In this document: positions 25,061-33,937 of the stretch, piece after piece
Numbering within the stretch: the stretch's first letter is position 1
How the letters are laid out: each line of letters opens with the position of its first letter
DNA from: an uncultured Myxococcales bacterium
GTDB lineage: Bacteria; Myxococcota_A; Bradymonadia; UBA7976; UBA1532
Length of the DNA: 52,525 bases
Direction: 5' to 3'
Assembly: GCA_903847385.1 (NCBI GenBank)
Contig: CAINDO010000417.1
Coordinates: forward strand, 1 to 52,525
The notes under the pieces: model-generated
Seen by the model: only the letters and a program-made list of their open reading frames with translations
What the model was told of the DNA's origin: nothing
Database searches by the model: none
Position numbers and translations under genes: made by a program

Positions 25061-26483
25061 GCAGGCGCCAGGCCTTGCGCGCCAACGCCGGCAGGTCGCG
25101 CAGGTCGCGCACGTAGCGCAGGCGCCGCCCGATGAACCGCGGCGAGAAGTACACCCGCCGCCGGGCCCGGGCGAGCTGGCGGCCGACCTCCTCGGCGGAG
25201 AGGGCGTCCGTCCGCATGACCACGTGGTCGAAGCCGCTGAAGTGTTGCCACTCGCCCGTGACCAGGTGGCCGCGCGCGGCGGCCTCGCGGAACATCTGCG
25301 TGCCCGGGAACGGGGTGGCCACCGAGAACTGCACGGAGTGATGGGGCACGGACTCGATGTATCGCAGGGTCCGCGTGACCGACGCCTGCGTCTCGCCGGG
25401 CAGGCCGACCACGAACATGATGTGGTTCTGGATCCCCGCCCGGTGGGCCATCTCCAGCGTGCGGCGGGCCTCGTCGAGGTCCAGGCCCTTGCCCGTGCGC
25501 GCGAGCACCTCGGGGTCGCCGGACTCGATGCCGAAGCGCAGCGTGAACAGCCCCACCTGCGCCAGGCGGTTCAGGACCTCGGCGTCCCAGTGGTCCGCCC
25601 GGGCGTTGCAGCCCCAGGGCAGGCGCGGGCCGCGCCGCTCGAGCTCGTCCGCGAAGCGGAGCATGCGGTCGCGCCCCAGGTTGAAGGTGTCGTCGTCGAA
25701 GAAGAAGCTGCGCGTCCCCGGGTGGGCCCGCACGATGTCGTTCATCTCGTCCACGATGCGCTCGGGCGCGCGGGGCCGGAACGCGCCCTGCAGCGTGGTC
25801 TGCGGCCACAGGCAGAAGCTGCAGCGGTAGGGGCAGCCGCGGCCGGCGTACAGGAACGCGACGGGGCTCGGGAACCCGGGCACCGCGTAGCGCGCCATGG
25901 GCAGCCCCGCGCGGCGGGGGAAGGGCAGCGCGTCCAGGTCGGCGATCACCGGCCGGCGGCGGTTGACCACGGCGGCGCCGTCGCCCGCGCGCCAGACGAG
26001 GCCCGGCACCTCGGCGGGGCTCTGTCGGCCCTCGAGGACGTCCAGCAGCGCCAGGCTCGTGTGCTCGGGCTCACCCAGGAGCACGTAGTCCACGGCGGGC
26101 TCGGCGAGCGCGTCCTCGGGCCGGACGTCCGTGTGGGGGCCGTAGACGGCGATGCGGGCGTCCGGGGTTCGCGCTGCGAGCGCGGCGAGCTGCCGCCGGT
26201 CGTGCGCGAGCGAGGTCGTCGAGGTCTCGGCGACGATCAGGTCCGGGCCGAAGGCGGCCACCCGCGCGGCGACGTCGTCCGGCGTGCTCCGTTCGGCGCA
26301 CCCGTCGATGAGCAGGACCTCGACCCCGCGACTCTCCAGGTAGGACGCCGCGTGGGCGAGCAGGAACGGGAACGGCACGTAGCGGTTGGTGCGCCGCGGC
26401 GTGAGGTTGGGGAAGCGGCAGCCGGCGCGGATGCCGTCGCGGCCGTCGACCTCCCAGGGCAGGTTCAAGAGAGACACACGCAT
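25032..26483 (-). CDS. B12-binding-domain radical SAM enzyme
   Basis: 483 residues from an ATG at 26483 with an exact GGAGG ribosome site before it; the longer start at 26507 has none. The N-terminal half is a cobalamin-binding fold (LLNLPWEVDG, VLLIDGCAER, LGEPEHTSLALL). The radical SAM cluster motif CxxxCxxC is GCPYRCSFC (about 215-225). A Phe-Phe-Phe-Asp-Asp-Asp strand (RSFFFDDDTF) follows. Enzymes of this class methylate or rearrange unactivated carbons. The gene lies between a glycosyltransferase and another radical SAM gene, so it may modify a sugar or lipid in the same pathway (inference). Confidence 0.9.
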   Translation of the reverse strand: MRVSLLNLPWEVDGRDGIRAGCRFPNLTPRRTNRYVPFPFLLAHAASYLESRGVEVLLIDGCAERSTPDDVAARVAAFGPDLIVAETSTTSLAHDRRQLAALAARTPDARIAVYGPHTDVRPEDALAEPAVDYVLLGEPEHTSLALLDVLEGRQSPAEVPGLVWRAGDGAAVVNRRRPVIADLDALPFPRRAGLPMARYAVPGFPSPVAFLYAGRGCPYRCSFCLWPQTTLQGAFRPRAPERIVDEMNDIVRAHPGTRSFFFDDDTFNLGRDRMLRFADELERRGPRLPWGCNARADHWDAEVLNRLAQVGLFTLRFGIESGDPEVLARTGKGLDLDEARRTLEMAHRAGIQNHIMFVVGLPGETQASVTRTLRYIESVPHHSVQFSVATPFPGTQMFREAAARGHLVTGEWQHFSGFDHVVMRTDALSAEEVGRQLARARRRVYFSPRFIGRRLRYVRDLRDLPALARKAWRLLTSAGFDRV

Positions 26484-26506
26484 GGGGATCCTCCGGGGCT
26501 CGGGCA

Positions 26507-27520
26507 TCAGTCGAGCAGTTGCAGACGCATGCGCGCCGTGCGGAGCAGGTTGGCGGCGCCGAAACGCTGCGGGTCGTAGGGCAGGTCACACCCGGCGCAG
26601 GCCGCCTGGCGCTCGGGGTGGCCGTCGCGCAGGTCGCGGCGCAGGCGCTGGTAGGGCTCGCCGTGCCAGATCTCGAGGAACGGCTGGCGCAGCAGGTTGC
26701 CGAGCACGGTGCGGCGCTCGCCGTCGCGGCAGCAGGCCACGACGTCGCCGTTGCAGGCCACGTTCACCGTGGACCAGGGGTAGGGGCACACGTGGTAGCG
26801 CGCGGCCCGGCCCCCCATGCGGCCCAGCGGCAGCGACACGCGGCCCAGGTAGTCGTGGTGATACACCGGGTACACGCTCAGGTTCGGCGCCGCGGGGAAG
26901 AGCGCGCGCAGGGCCCGGCGCCGCGCCGCGAGCTCGGCCTCGTCGTGACACACGAGGCTCGAGATCTCCCCCAGGTGGAACCGGATGTGTCGCAGCGTGG
27001 GGTCGGCCAGCGCCTCGCGCAGGTGCTCGACGACCACGGCCCACGAGCCGCGCGTGCCGCGGTGTGTCTCGAAGAGCGTCGCGTCCGCGCACAGGTCGAC
27101 CAGGATCACATAGGACGACGCGCGGGGGAGCGCCCGCAGGCGCGCCGGGGTCATGCGCGAGCCGTTCGAGGCCAGGTTCTGGTGGAGGAACCCCCGCGCG
27201 ACGGCCTCGTCGAAGATGTCGCCCAGGCGGGGGTTCATGAAGGGCTCGCCGTCGAGCGTCCAGCTCATTTGATCGGCGTCGAAACCCGCCGCCCGCAGGT
27301 TGTCCAGCATGGCGCCGGCCTGCTCCGGGGTGAGCGCGCCGACGGGGTTGAGCGCGGCGTGCTCGGGGCGCGACTGCGGGCAGAAGCTGCAGCGGAAGTT
27401 GCACCGGTTGGTGGTCTCGATGCTGACGGCGGCCGGCAGATACGGCGGCGCCAGGGTGCGCGCGACCTGCCAGTGCCAGGCGACCTGCCCGGCCCGCAAC
27501 AGCCTGTGAAATCGACCCAT
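26507..27520 (-). CDS. Radical SAM/SPASM enzyme
   Basis: 337 residues. The CNFRCSFC motif (Cys40, Cys44, Cys47) binds the SAM [4Fe-4S] cluster. A SPASM-type C-terminal Cys region (CPYPWSTVNVACNGDVVACC and a CAGC ending near 312) would bind auxiliary clusters. GGAGGG precedes the ATG at 27520. It is directly upstream of the B12 radical SAM gene (23 bases), so both are one operon, and it diverges from the phosphoglycosyl transferase gene. Substrate unknown. Confidence 0.88.
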   Translation of the reverse strand: MGRFHRLLRAGQVAWHWQVARTLAPPYLPAAVSIETTNRCNFRCSFCPQSRPEHAALNPVGALTPEQAGAMLDNLRAAGFDADQMSWTLDGEPFMNPRLGDIFDEAVARGFLHQNLASNGSRMTPARLRALPRASSYVILVDLCADATLFETHRGTRGSWAVVVEHLREALADPTLRHIRFHLGEISSLVCHDEAELAARRRALRALFPAAPNLSVYPVYHHDYLGRVSLPLGRMGGRAARYHVCPYPWSTVNVACNGDVVACCRDGERRTVLGNLLRQPFLEIWHGEPYQRLRRDLRDGHPERQAACAGCDLPYDPQRFGAANLLRTARMRLQLLD

Positions 27521-27562
27521 GCCGGACCCTCCGCTCGGCGGTTCGACTCCGGTCGTCGGCCG

Positions 27563-27649
27563 CGTGTCTCAGCCGGGGTGTGAAATCGCCGGCCGACGCA
27601 TTTTCGAGACACGGCCCGGCGAGGGGGGGACGAACGGAGTGCGTGTCTC
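27563..27649. promoter_or_regulatory. Three CGTGTCTC elements in the divergent promoter
   Basis: CGTGTCTC at 27563-27570 and 27642-27649 and its reverse complement GAGACACG at 27606-27613 lie between the radical SAM operon and the polysaccharide operon. Sites 1 and 3 share the longer pattern GCGTGTCTCA followed closely by CCGGG. They could be shared binding sites for one regulator. Confidence 0.45.
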
Positions 27650-27689
27650 ACCGGGAGCGACCCGGCCATGACACGCGGAGGTCGGGGTC

Positions 27690-28328
27690 ATGCGGTGGGA
27701 ATCAGAGAGAGACTCGGTCTTCGAGGCCGCGCTGCGTCGCGCCCTCGACGTGGCCCTGGCCGCGGCCGCGCTGCTGGCGCTGGCACCGCTCCTGGCGTTG
27801 CTGTGCCTCGTTCTGCGCGTCGAGAGCCCCGGCCCGGTGCTCTTCCGGCAGGTGCGCCACGGCCTGCGGTACCGGCCGTTCCGGATGCTCAAGTTCCGCA
27901 CGCTGCGGTTCGGCGCGCCGGACCCCTACGCGGGTTATGAGATGCAGGCGGACGACCCGCGCATCACACGTGTGGGTGGGTTCTTGCGACGCACGAGCCT
28001 GGACGAGCTGCCGCAACTGTTGAACGTGCTCGCCGGCGACATGAGCCTGGTGGGGCCGCGCCCCCTGGACGCCTGGGAGAGCGAGCGCTGCCTGGCGACA
28101 CACCCGGAGCGGTTCGGCGTGAAGCCGGGCCTCACGGGGCTGGCGCAGGTCAATGGCCGCAACGCGCTCTCCTTCGCCCGCCGGGCCGAGCTCGACGTGG
28201 TCTACGCCCGGCATCGCACGCTCCTGCAGGATCTGTCGATCCTGCTGCGCACCCCCGGCGTGATGCTCTCGGGCCGGGGCCTGTATCCGGCGCAGCGCGC
28301 GTCCGAAGACACGACGAGGTGGACCTGA
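27690..28328 (+). CDS. Polyprenyl-phosphate sugar phosphotransferase (PGT)
   Basis: 212 residues, a small monotopic phosphoglycosyl transferase of the PglC/WcaJ type. An N-terminal hydrophobic helix (about 18-42) is followed by the catalytic domain with KFRTLR, the Asp105-Glu106 dyad in [16 protein letters not shown] and [13 protein letters not shown]. It would move a sugar-1-phosphate from an NDP-sugar to undecaprenyl phosphate, the first committed step of a lipid-linked glycan. It begins the plus-strand polysaccharide operon. Confidence 0.9.
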   Translation: MRWESERDSVFEAALRRALDVALAAAALLALAPLLALLCLVLRVESPGPVLFRQVRHGLRYRPFRMLKFRTLRFGAPDPYAGYEMQADDPRITRVGGFLRRTSLDELPQLLNVLAGDMSLVGPRPLDAWESERCLATHPERFGVKPGLTGLAQVNGRNALSFARRAELDVVYARHRTLLQDLSILLRTPGVMLSGRGLYPAQRASEDTTRWT

Positions 28329-28330
28329 CC

Positions 28331-29338
28331 ATGGGCAGCCGCATCTATGTCACCGGCATGGCCGGTTTCCTGGGGAGTCATCTGGCCGAGGCCCTGCTCG
28401 CGGCGGGACACACGGTCCGGGGCTGTGACAACCTGCTCGGCGGCGAGCCCGCCAACGTGCCCCCCGGCGCCGAGCTCGACCTGCTCGACTGCGCGGACGT
28501 GGCCGGGATGAAGGCCGCCACGGCGGGCACGGACGTACTGTTCCACTGCGCCGCCACGGCCTACGAGGGGCTGTCGGTCTTCTCGCCGGCCTTCGTGTGT
28601 CAGAACGTGTTTCAGGCCTCGGTGGCGACCTTCACGGCGGCCATCGACAACGGGGTGCGGCGCATCGTCCTGTGCTCCTCGATGGCCCGCTACGGGGCCG
28701 GCGCGCCGCCGTTCCGCGAGGACACCCCGGCCGCGCCCGTGGACCCCTACGGCGTGGCCAAGCTCGCCGCCGAGGACGTGCTGCGCACGCTGAGTCGCCT
28801 GCACGGCTTCGAATACACCATCGCCGTGCCCCACAACATCTACGGGCCGCGCCAGCGCTACGACGACCCCTACCGCAACGTGGCCGCCATCATGGCCAAC
28901 CGCCTGCTGCAGGGGCTGCCGGCCATCGTCTACGGCGACGGGCGCCAGCGGCGGTGTTTCACCTACGTCGACGATGCCGTCGTGTGTCTCGTGCGCATGG
29001 CGACCTCGGCCCGGGTCGTGGGCGAGGTCGTCAACATCGGCCCCGACGACGAGTTCGTCGAGGTCCGCCAGCTGGCGGAGATGCTGGGCGAGCTGACCGG
29101 CTGCCGGGAGCCGCCCCTCAGGCACGCGCCGCGGCCGGGCGAGGTCCACGCCGCCAACTGCGACGCGGACAAGGCCCGGCGGCTGCTCGGGTTCGAGCCG
29201 CGCACGCCGCTGCGCGCCGGCCTCGCGCGCCTCGTCGAACACATCCGCGCGCGCGGGCCGCGCCCGTTCCGCTACGACCTGCCCATCGAGATCGACACAC
29301 CGGCGCTGCCGGACACCTGGCGACACAGGCTCATCTGA
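28331..29338 (+). CDS. NAD-dependent epimerase/dehydratase (extended SDR)
   Basis: 335 residues from the ATG at 28331; a GTG at 28319 is also possible. Rossmann motif TGMAGFLG (about 8-15), SS[M]ARYG, Tyr140-x3-Lys144 in DPYGVAK, and the substrate-binding NIYGPRQ are typical of NDP-sugar epimerases such as GalE/WcaG. It probably makes the sugar donor used by the neighbouring transferases. The gene starts 2 bases after the PGT stop and its own stop overlaps the next start. Confidence 0.9.
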   Translation: MGSRIYVTGMAGFLGSHLAEALLAAGHTVRGCDNLLGGEPANVPPGAELDLLDCADVAGMKAATAGTDVLFHCAATAYEGLSVFSPAFVCQNVFQASVATFTAAIDNGVRRIVLCSSMARYGAGAPPFREDTPAAPVDPYGVAKLAAEDVLRTLSRLHGFEYTIAVPHNIYGPRQRYDDPYRNVAAIMANRLLQGLPAIVYGDGRQRRCFTYVDDAVVCLVRMATSARVVGEVVNIGPDDEFVEVRQLAEMLGELTGCREPPLRHAPRPGEVHAANCDADKARRLLGFEPRTPLRAGLARLVEHIRARGPRPFRYDLPIEIDTPALPDTWRHRLI

Positions 29339-30558
29339 TGCACTTCGGCTACGCAGAGACCGACATCACACCCGCGCCCGGCCTGGAGCTGAGCGGCTAC
29401 GGCTACTTTCTGCAGCGGCGGGCGCAGTCGACGCTCGACCCGCTCATGGCGCGGGCGGTGGCGTTCGGCGAGGGGGACCGGCGCGCGGTGGTCGTGCAGC
29501 TCGACCTGCTGGCGCTGGACGCGGCGTTCGTGGCGGGCGTGCGGCGGGCCGTCGCGCGGCGCGTCGGGCTGCCCGGCGACGCGCTCCTGCTGCACTGCAC
29601 GCACACCCACTCGGCGCCGGCCGTGCGGCGGCTGTTCGGCTGCGGCGAGGCCTCGGCGGCCTTCCGGCACCGGCTGCGCGGGCAGGTGGTCGCGCTGGTC
29701 GAGCGGGCCCTCTCGGCCCTGCGCCGGCCCACGGAGACCCTGTGTTTCGGCGGCGAACACATCGATGGTTTCGCCTTCAATCGCACGGGCGGCGCGCCCC
29801 CGGACACGGAGCTCCGGGGGGTGTGTGCGCGCTTCGACGACGCGCCGCCCCTGGTGCTGCTCGGGTTCGCCTGCCACCCCGTCGCGCTCGGCCCCAACCG
29901 GGCCTACTCGGCGGACTACTGCGGGGCCGTGGTGCGCGCCTGCGCCGCGCGGGGTCTGCGCGCGGTGTTCCTGAACGGGTGCTGCGGGGACGTCGCGCCC
30001 GCCCGCCAGGGGGTCGCGCCCGAGTCGCTGCACGCCGTGGGCGACACCTTCGCGGCGGCGGTGCTGGCGGGGCTCGCACACGCCTCCGCCTGGCGCCCGG
30101 GGCCGCTCCGGGCGGGCACGCGGACGGTGAACCTGGCCGCCGAGGCCGCGCCCGAGCCCCTGCCCGAGACCGGCGCCGAGGGGCCCCTCGCCCACGTCGC
30201 GCGCCTCTGCGGGGCGCACCTGCAGCAGCTCACCCGGACCCGGCGGCTCCACACGGCGACGGCCGTCGAGGTGCAGACCCTGGCGATGGGCGAGGTCCTG
30301 CTCGTGGGGCTCGGCGCCGAGGTCTTCGGCCAGCTCGGGGCGCAGTTGCGGGCGGCGTTCCCGGCCCACCACCTGCTGCTGGCGGGCACGAGCAACGGCG
30401 TCGCCGGCTACGTGCCCAACGCCGCGGACGTCGAGGCCGGGGGCTACGCCTCGACCCGCGGGCGCCGCATCTACGGCCTGCCCGGGCTGAGCCCGCGGGT
30501 GGGTGAACGCTTCGTCGCCGCGAGCGCGGCGGCCGTCAAAGAGGTCCTCTCGGCATGA
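29338..30558 (+). CDS. Neutral/alkaline ceramidase-like hydrolase
   Basis: 406 residues, start ATG overlapping the epimerase stop. The N-terminal pattern YAETDITPAPG, the metal-ligand motif CTHTHSAP (His89, His91) and FACHPVALG (His180) match the neutral non-lysosomal ceramidase family, whose zinc-dependent amidases release fatty acid from N-acylsphingosine. No signal peptide is visible, so a cytoplasmic site is likely. The position between a sugar epimerase and a glycosyltransferase suggests an N-acyl lipid or N-acyl sugar substrate (inference). It is coupled to the GT2 gene by an ATGA overlap. Confidence 0.85.
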   Translation: MHFGYAETDITPAPGLELSGYGYFLQRRAQSTLDPLMARAVAFGEGDRRAVVVQLDLLALDAAFVAGVRRAVARRVGLPGDALLLHCTHTHSAPAVRRLFGCGEASAAFRHRLRGQVVALVERALSALRRPTETLCFGGEHIDGFAFNRTGGAPPDTELRGVCARFDDAPPLVLLGFACHPVALGPNRAYSADYCGAVVRACAARGLRAVFLNGCCGDVAPARQGVAPESLHAVGDTFAAAVLAGLAHASAWRPGPLRAGTRTVNLAAEAAPEPLPETGAEGPLAHVARLCGAHLQQLTRTRRLHTATAVEVQTLAMGEVLLVGLGAEVFGQLGAQLRAAFPAHHLLLAGTSNGVAGYVPNAADVEAGGYASTRGRRIYGLPGLSPRVGERFVAASAAAVKEVLSA

Positions 30559-31427
30559 AACTCTCCGTCGTCGTGCTGACCTACGAGGCCGGCGAGCTGT
30601 TGTTGCGGTGCCTGGAGTCGGTGTTCGCCTCGCAGGTGCCGTTCGCCTGGGAGGTCATCCTGGTCGACAACCGGAGCACGGACGGCAGCGTCGAGCGGGT
30701 CGTCGAGCGCTTCGGCGACCGGCTGGCCGAGGTCGTGCGCAACCCCCGGAACGGCGGCTTCGCCTACGGCCACAACGCCGGCCTGCGTCTGAGCCGCGGC
30801 GAGTACGTGTGTCTTCTGAACCCGGACACGACCGTGCGCCCGGACGCGCTGGCGGCCCTCGTCGCGTTCCTGGACGCGAACCCGGGCGTGGGCTTCGCCG
30901 GTCCGCGGGTGCTGAACCCCGACGGCACGGACCAGCGGTCGGCGATGCGCATGATCCCCAGCCCCGCCGACGCCGCGGCCCGCGCGCTGATGCTGAGCCG
31001 CTTGTTCCCGAAGAGCCGACGCCTCGCGCGTTTCCACGCCGCCGGCCTGGACCCCGCGCAACCCCACCGCGTCGAGGCCTGCACGGGCTGCTGCATGGTG
31101 GCGCGGCGGGCGATGCTCGAGGGCATCGGGCCGCTCGACGAGCGCTTCTTCCTGTATTGCGAGGACGTCGACTGGTTCCTGCGCGCGCGGGCGGCGGGCT
31201 GGTCGGTGCACTACCGGCCCGAGGCCGTGATCGAACACCAGAACGCCTACAGCCGGCGCCGGCGGCGCTTCCGGGCGGTCTTCGACGCCCACTGGTCGAT
31301 GATCCTCTTCCACGAGAAACACTTCGCGCGCGGCTACCCGGCGCCGGTCAACGCCGCGCTCTACGGCGGCGTGCTGGCCCGCATGGGGCTCTTGATGGCC
31401 CACGGCGCGGTCACGGGGTGGCGCTGA
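30555..31427 (+). CDS. GT2-family glycosyltransferase (rhamnosyltransferase-like)
   Basis: 290 residues. The GT-A fold shows VVVLTYEAGELLLRCLESV, the VDNRSTDGS donor site, GGFAYGHNAGL and CLLNPDTTVRP, then the C-terminal CTGCCMVARRAM and FFLYCEDVDW (acceptor-side acidic) motifs, like WbbL-type rhamnosyltransferases. It is the last gene of the coupled PGT-epimerase-ceramidase-like-GT2 operon and would add a sugar to the growing glycan. Confidence 0.9.
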   Translation: MKLSVVVLTYEAGELLLRCLESVFASQVPFAWEVILVDNRSTDGSVERVVERFGDRLAEVVRNPRNGGFAYGHNAGLRLSRGEYVCLLNPDTTVRPDALAALVAFLDANPGVGFAGPRVLNPDGTDQRSAMRMIPSPADAAARALMLSRLFPKSRRLARFHAAGLDPAQPHRVEACTGCCMVARRAMLEGIGPLDERFFLYCEDVDWFLRARAAGWSVHYRPEAVIEHQNAYSRRRRRFRAVFDAHWSMILFHEKHFARGYPAPVNAALYGGVLARMGLLMAHGAVTGWR

Positions 31428-31486
31428 CGCGCGTTCTCGTCGATCTCGCGCGCAGATTCCGGCGCTCGGACTACTCCCCCGAAAGG

Positions 31487-31502
31487 CGTCGCCGCGGCGA
31501 CG
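31487..31502. repeat. 16-base perfect palindrome in a promoter region
   Basis: CGTCGCCGCGGCGACG lies 12 bases before the GTG at 31515. It could be an operator or an mRNA hairpin, but GC-rich palindromes arise often here, so this is weak. Confidence 0.3.
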
Positions 31503-31514
31503 AAGGGAGGGAAC

Positions 31515-33860
31515 GTGGTCGGGAGACGATGGCGCGCGAGCGCGGTGGTGGTGCTGCTCTGGGCCTGTGGTGACGCGGGCGGGGACACGGGCGGTGGCGC
31601 CGCCGGGGGCATGGACGGGCAAGATGCGGCCCGCGGCGGCAGCGGGGGTGGGCGCGCCGGCGGGAGCGTCAGCGGCGGCGCAGACGGTGGCCCGCCGCCC
31701 GGCGGCACCCAGGCCGACGCGGCCGCGCCCGGTGGCCCGCTGGCCGAGGCCGCCATCGGACCCGAGGGCGGCACCCTCGAGGGCCCCGGGTTCCGGCTCG
31801 AGGTGACGCCGGGGGCGCTCGACCACGTGGAGACGCTGCGCGTGTTCGCCGAGGCCGCGCCGGTGCTCCCGGCGGACACGACGGCCGTGGGCGGTGGCCT
31901 GCGGCTGGAGCCCTCGGGCCTCGTGTTCCAGGGGCCCGTCCGCGTGACGGTGACCGTCGACGCGGCGAACGTGCCGGACGGCCTGCCCCCCGAGTCGGCG
32001 CTGCTCTTGCTGCACGCCCCCGGCGACTCCGGCGACTACCAGCCCGTGACCGCCGCCCGGCTCGGCGAGGCGACGCTGCGCGGCGAGATCCGCGGGTTCT
32101 CCCACCTGCTGCCGGTCGTGTTCCGGTACGTGGGCTGCCAGCCGCCCCGCGCCGAGGACTGCAAGCCGCTCGTCTGCGAGGCCGGCCTGTGCGGCGAGTG
32201 CGCGCTCTCGAACGCGAACGGCACGGAGCGGCTGACCTGCGCCGCGCGACTGGACCCCGTGCCCGGGGTGATCTGCACCTGTGTCTCCTCGGACCCGAAT
32301 CGCCCGCCGACGCGGGCCGAGGTCGAGCTCGGTCCCCTGGGGCCCACCGCCGATCCGGCCGTGCTGGCCTGGGTGCTCCTGCACGACTGCGGCTGGACGT
32401 GCGCGGACTGCCCGCCCGGACAGACCCTGTGCAACGCCGCCTGCGTGCCCGAGGGCACCCCCTGCGAGGCGCCGCCCCTGTGCGCGGCGGGGCAGGTCGA
32501 GTGCGGCGGGGCCTGTTACGCGCCCGGGACCTATTGCGAGCCCGGCTGCGGCGCCGATCAGTTTCACTGCGGTGCGAGCTGCATCGACATCGGCCTGCCC
32601 TGCGATGGCGTGTGCCTCGCGGGTCGAGTCCCGTGCGGCCCCGCCACCTGCCTCGCGCCCGGGGCGGTGTGCGCCGAGTGCGGCGCGGGCGAGGTCCAGT
32701 GCGCCGATGGCTGCCATCCCATCGCCGAGGGCTGCCCCGGCGGGCCCTTCTGTCTGACCTGCCAGTGTTTCAACGGCCTCGAGGCGCACGCGCTCTGGGA
32801 CCGCGCGCAGTGCCCCTTCCCGGGGGACGCGGACGCCTGCAATGCCGCCTGCGCCCAATATGGCATCAACGGCGCCCTCACCGACTGCGGCGCCGAGCTG
32901 GCCGCCTGCCAGCCCCCGCCCGTGGCGGTGGACGTCGGCGAGACGCAGGTGGGCTGCACCTGCGAGCGGGGCATCGCGGACGCCTGCTTCGCCTTGGCCT
33001 GCAACGACGCGGCGACCCTCGGTAGAGCCTGCACGCAGGCCTGCGCCGCCGCGAACCTGGGCGCGGACGTCGGGCCCTCGGCCTGCCACGAGGACGCCCA
33101 CCAGTGCGGCGGCGCGCAGCTCTGCCCGACGCTGGGCGATGCGGTCTACAGCGACCGGCGCCTCCTGGCCTGCCCGGCGGCCGCGACGGCCGGCGACCGC
33201 CGCTGCGGCCCCAACCAGGTGCCCTTCGACCTGCCGGGCTGCGGCTGCGGCTGCGGCACCTGGGACCTGGCGCTCGGCTGCCCCAACCCGGAGGAGCCGG
33301 GCGTTCGCTATGCATCCCACGACCTCGCCGTGTGTCAGACGCAGGACTGGGCCTGTGACCCCGGCCAGCGAAAGTTCTTCAACCCCCTGTGCGGCTGCGG
33401 ATGTGTCGGCCCGGCGGTGTCGCATTGCCCCGACCCCGCGCGGGACCCCCGCTGGGGCTACTCGAGCCCGGAGGAGTTCGGCTGCATCAACGACGGCCCC
33501 TGTGACGCCGGCGAGCTGCAGTGGAGCGCCCGCGGCTGCGGCTGTGGCTGCGCGGACACGCAGCAGCAGCCCCCCGATCGCGCCTGCCAGCCGGGGCCTG
33601 ATGACGTCGACCTCCTCGTGTTCGGGGACACGCGGCACGTCGACAACCCCTTCCTGTGCCCCGAGGGCGCGGTGCCCTACTTCGACCCCGGCTGCACCGT
33701 CGGGTGCGCGTACCCGCGCGTCTGTCCGGTCGACGGCGATCCGGCGTGGCACCCCCGCGCAGCGGACCGCGTCACATGCCAGGGCACGCTGCTCGACTGC
33801 GGGCCGGGCCAGCGGCCCTACGTGCACCCCGCCTGCGGCTGCGGGTGCCTGGACCTCTGA
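31515..33860 (+). CDS. Lipoprotein with ZU5-like domain and CGCGC repeats
   Basis: 781 residues from a GTG behind GGGAGGG. The lipoprotein Cys is Cys18 (LLWAC, an unusual lipobox with Trp at -2). A Gly-rich linker leads to a ZU5-like domain at about 80-200 (GPEGGTLEG, VTPGALDH, LRLEPSGLVF). The rest is extremely Cys-rich: many EGF-like or Cys-knot pieces, ending in five units of about 50 residues with C-x-GQ-x-P-x-CGCGC (CGCGC in units 1, 2, 3 and 5). Disulfide-rich and surface-exposed; function unknown. Confidence 0.8.
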   Translation: MVGRRWRASAVVVLLWACGDAGGDTGGGAAGGMDGQDAARGGSGGGRAGGSVSGGADGGPPPGGTQADAAAPGGPLAEAAIGPEGGTLEGPGFRLEVTPGALDHVETLRVFAEAAPVLPADTTAVGGGLRLEPSGLVFQGPVRVTVTVDAANVPDGLPPESALLLLHAPGDSGDYQPVTAARLGEATLRGEIRGFSHLLPVVFRYVGCQPPRAEDCKPLVCEAGLCGECALSNANGTERLTCAARLDPVPGVICTCVSSDPNRPPTRAEVELGPLGPTADPAVLAWVLLHDCGWTCADCPPGQTLCNAACVPEGTPCEAPPLCAAGQVECGGACYAPGTYCEPGCGADQFHCGASCIDIGLPCDGVCLAGRVPCGPATCLAPGAVCAECGAGEVQCADGCHPIAEGCPGGPFCLTCQCFNGLEAHALWDRAQCPFPGDADACNAACAQYGINGALTDCGAELAACQPPPVAVDVGETQVGCTCERGIADACFALACNDAATLGRACTQACAAANLGADVGPSACHEDAHQCGGAQLCPTLGDAVYSDRRLLACPAAATAGDRRCGPNQVPFDLPGCGCGCGTWDLALGCPNPEEPGVRYASHDLAVCQTQDWACDPGQRKFFNPLCGCGCVGPAVSHCPDPARDPRWGYSSPEEFGCINDGPCDAGELQWSARGCGCGCADTQQQPPDRACQPGPDDVDLLVFGDTRHVDNPFLCPEGAVPYFDPGCTVGCAYPRVCPVDGDPAWHPRAADRVTCQGTLLDCGPGQRPYVHPACGCGCLDL

Positions 33861-33937
33861 CCGGCGCGCACGACGCTCGTGTCCAAGTGCTGTATGGTCC
33901 CCACCGGCCGCAAACCACCGATGGGGGAGTGAGCGTC

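Noticed and set aside
30471-33827. Long minus-strand open frame (about 1118 codons) opposite the ZU5/CGCGC lipoprotein
   Set aside because: It overlaps a GT2 glycosyltransferase and a lipoprotein with a good start and signal peptide; its own translation shows only repetitive Ala/Gly/Arg.
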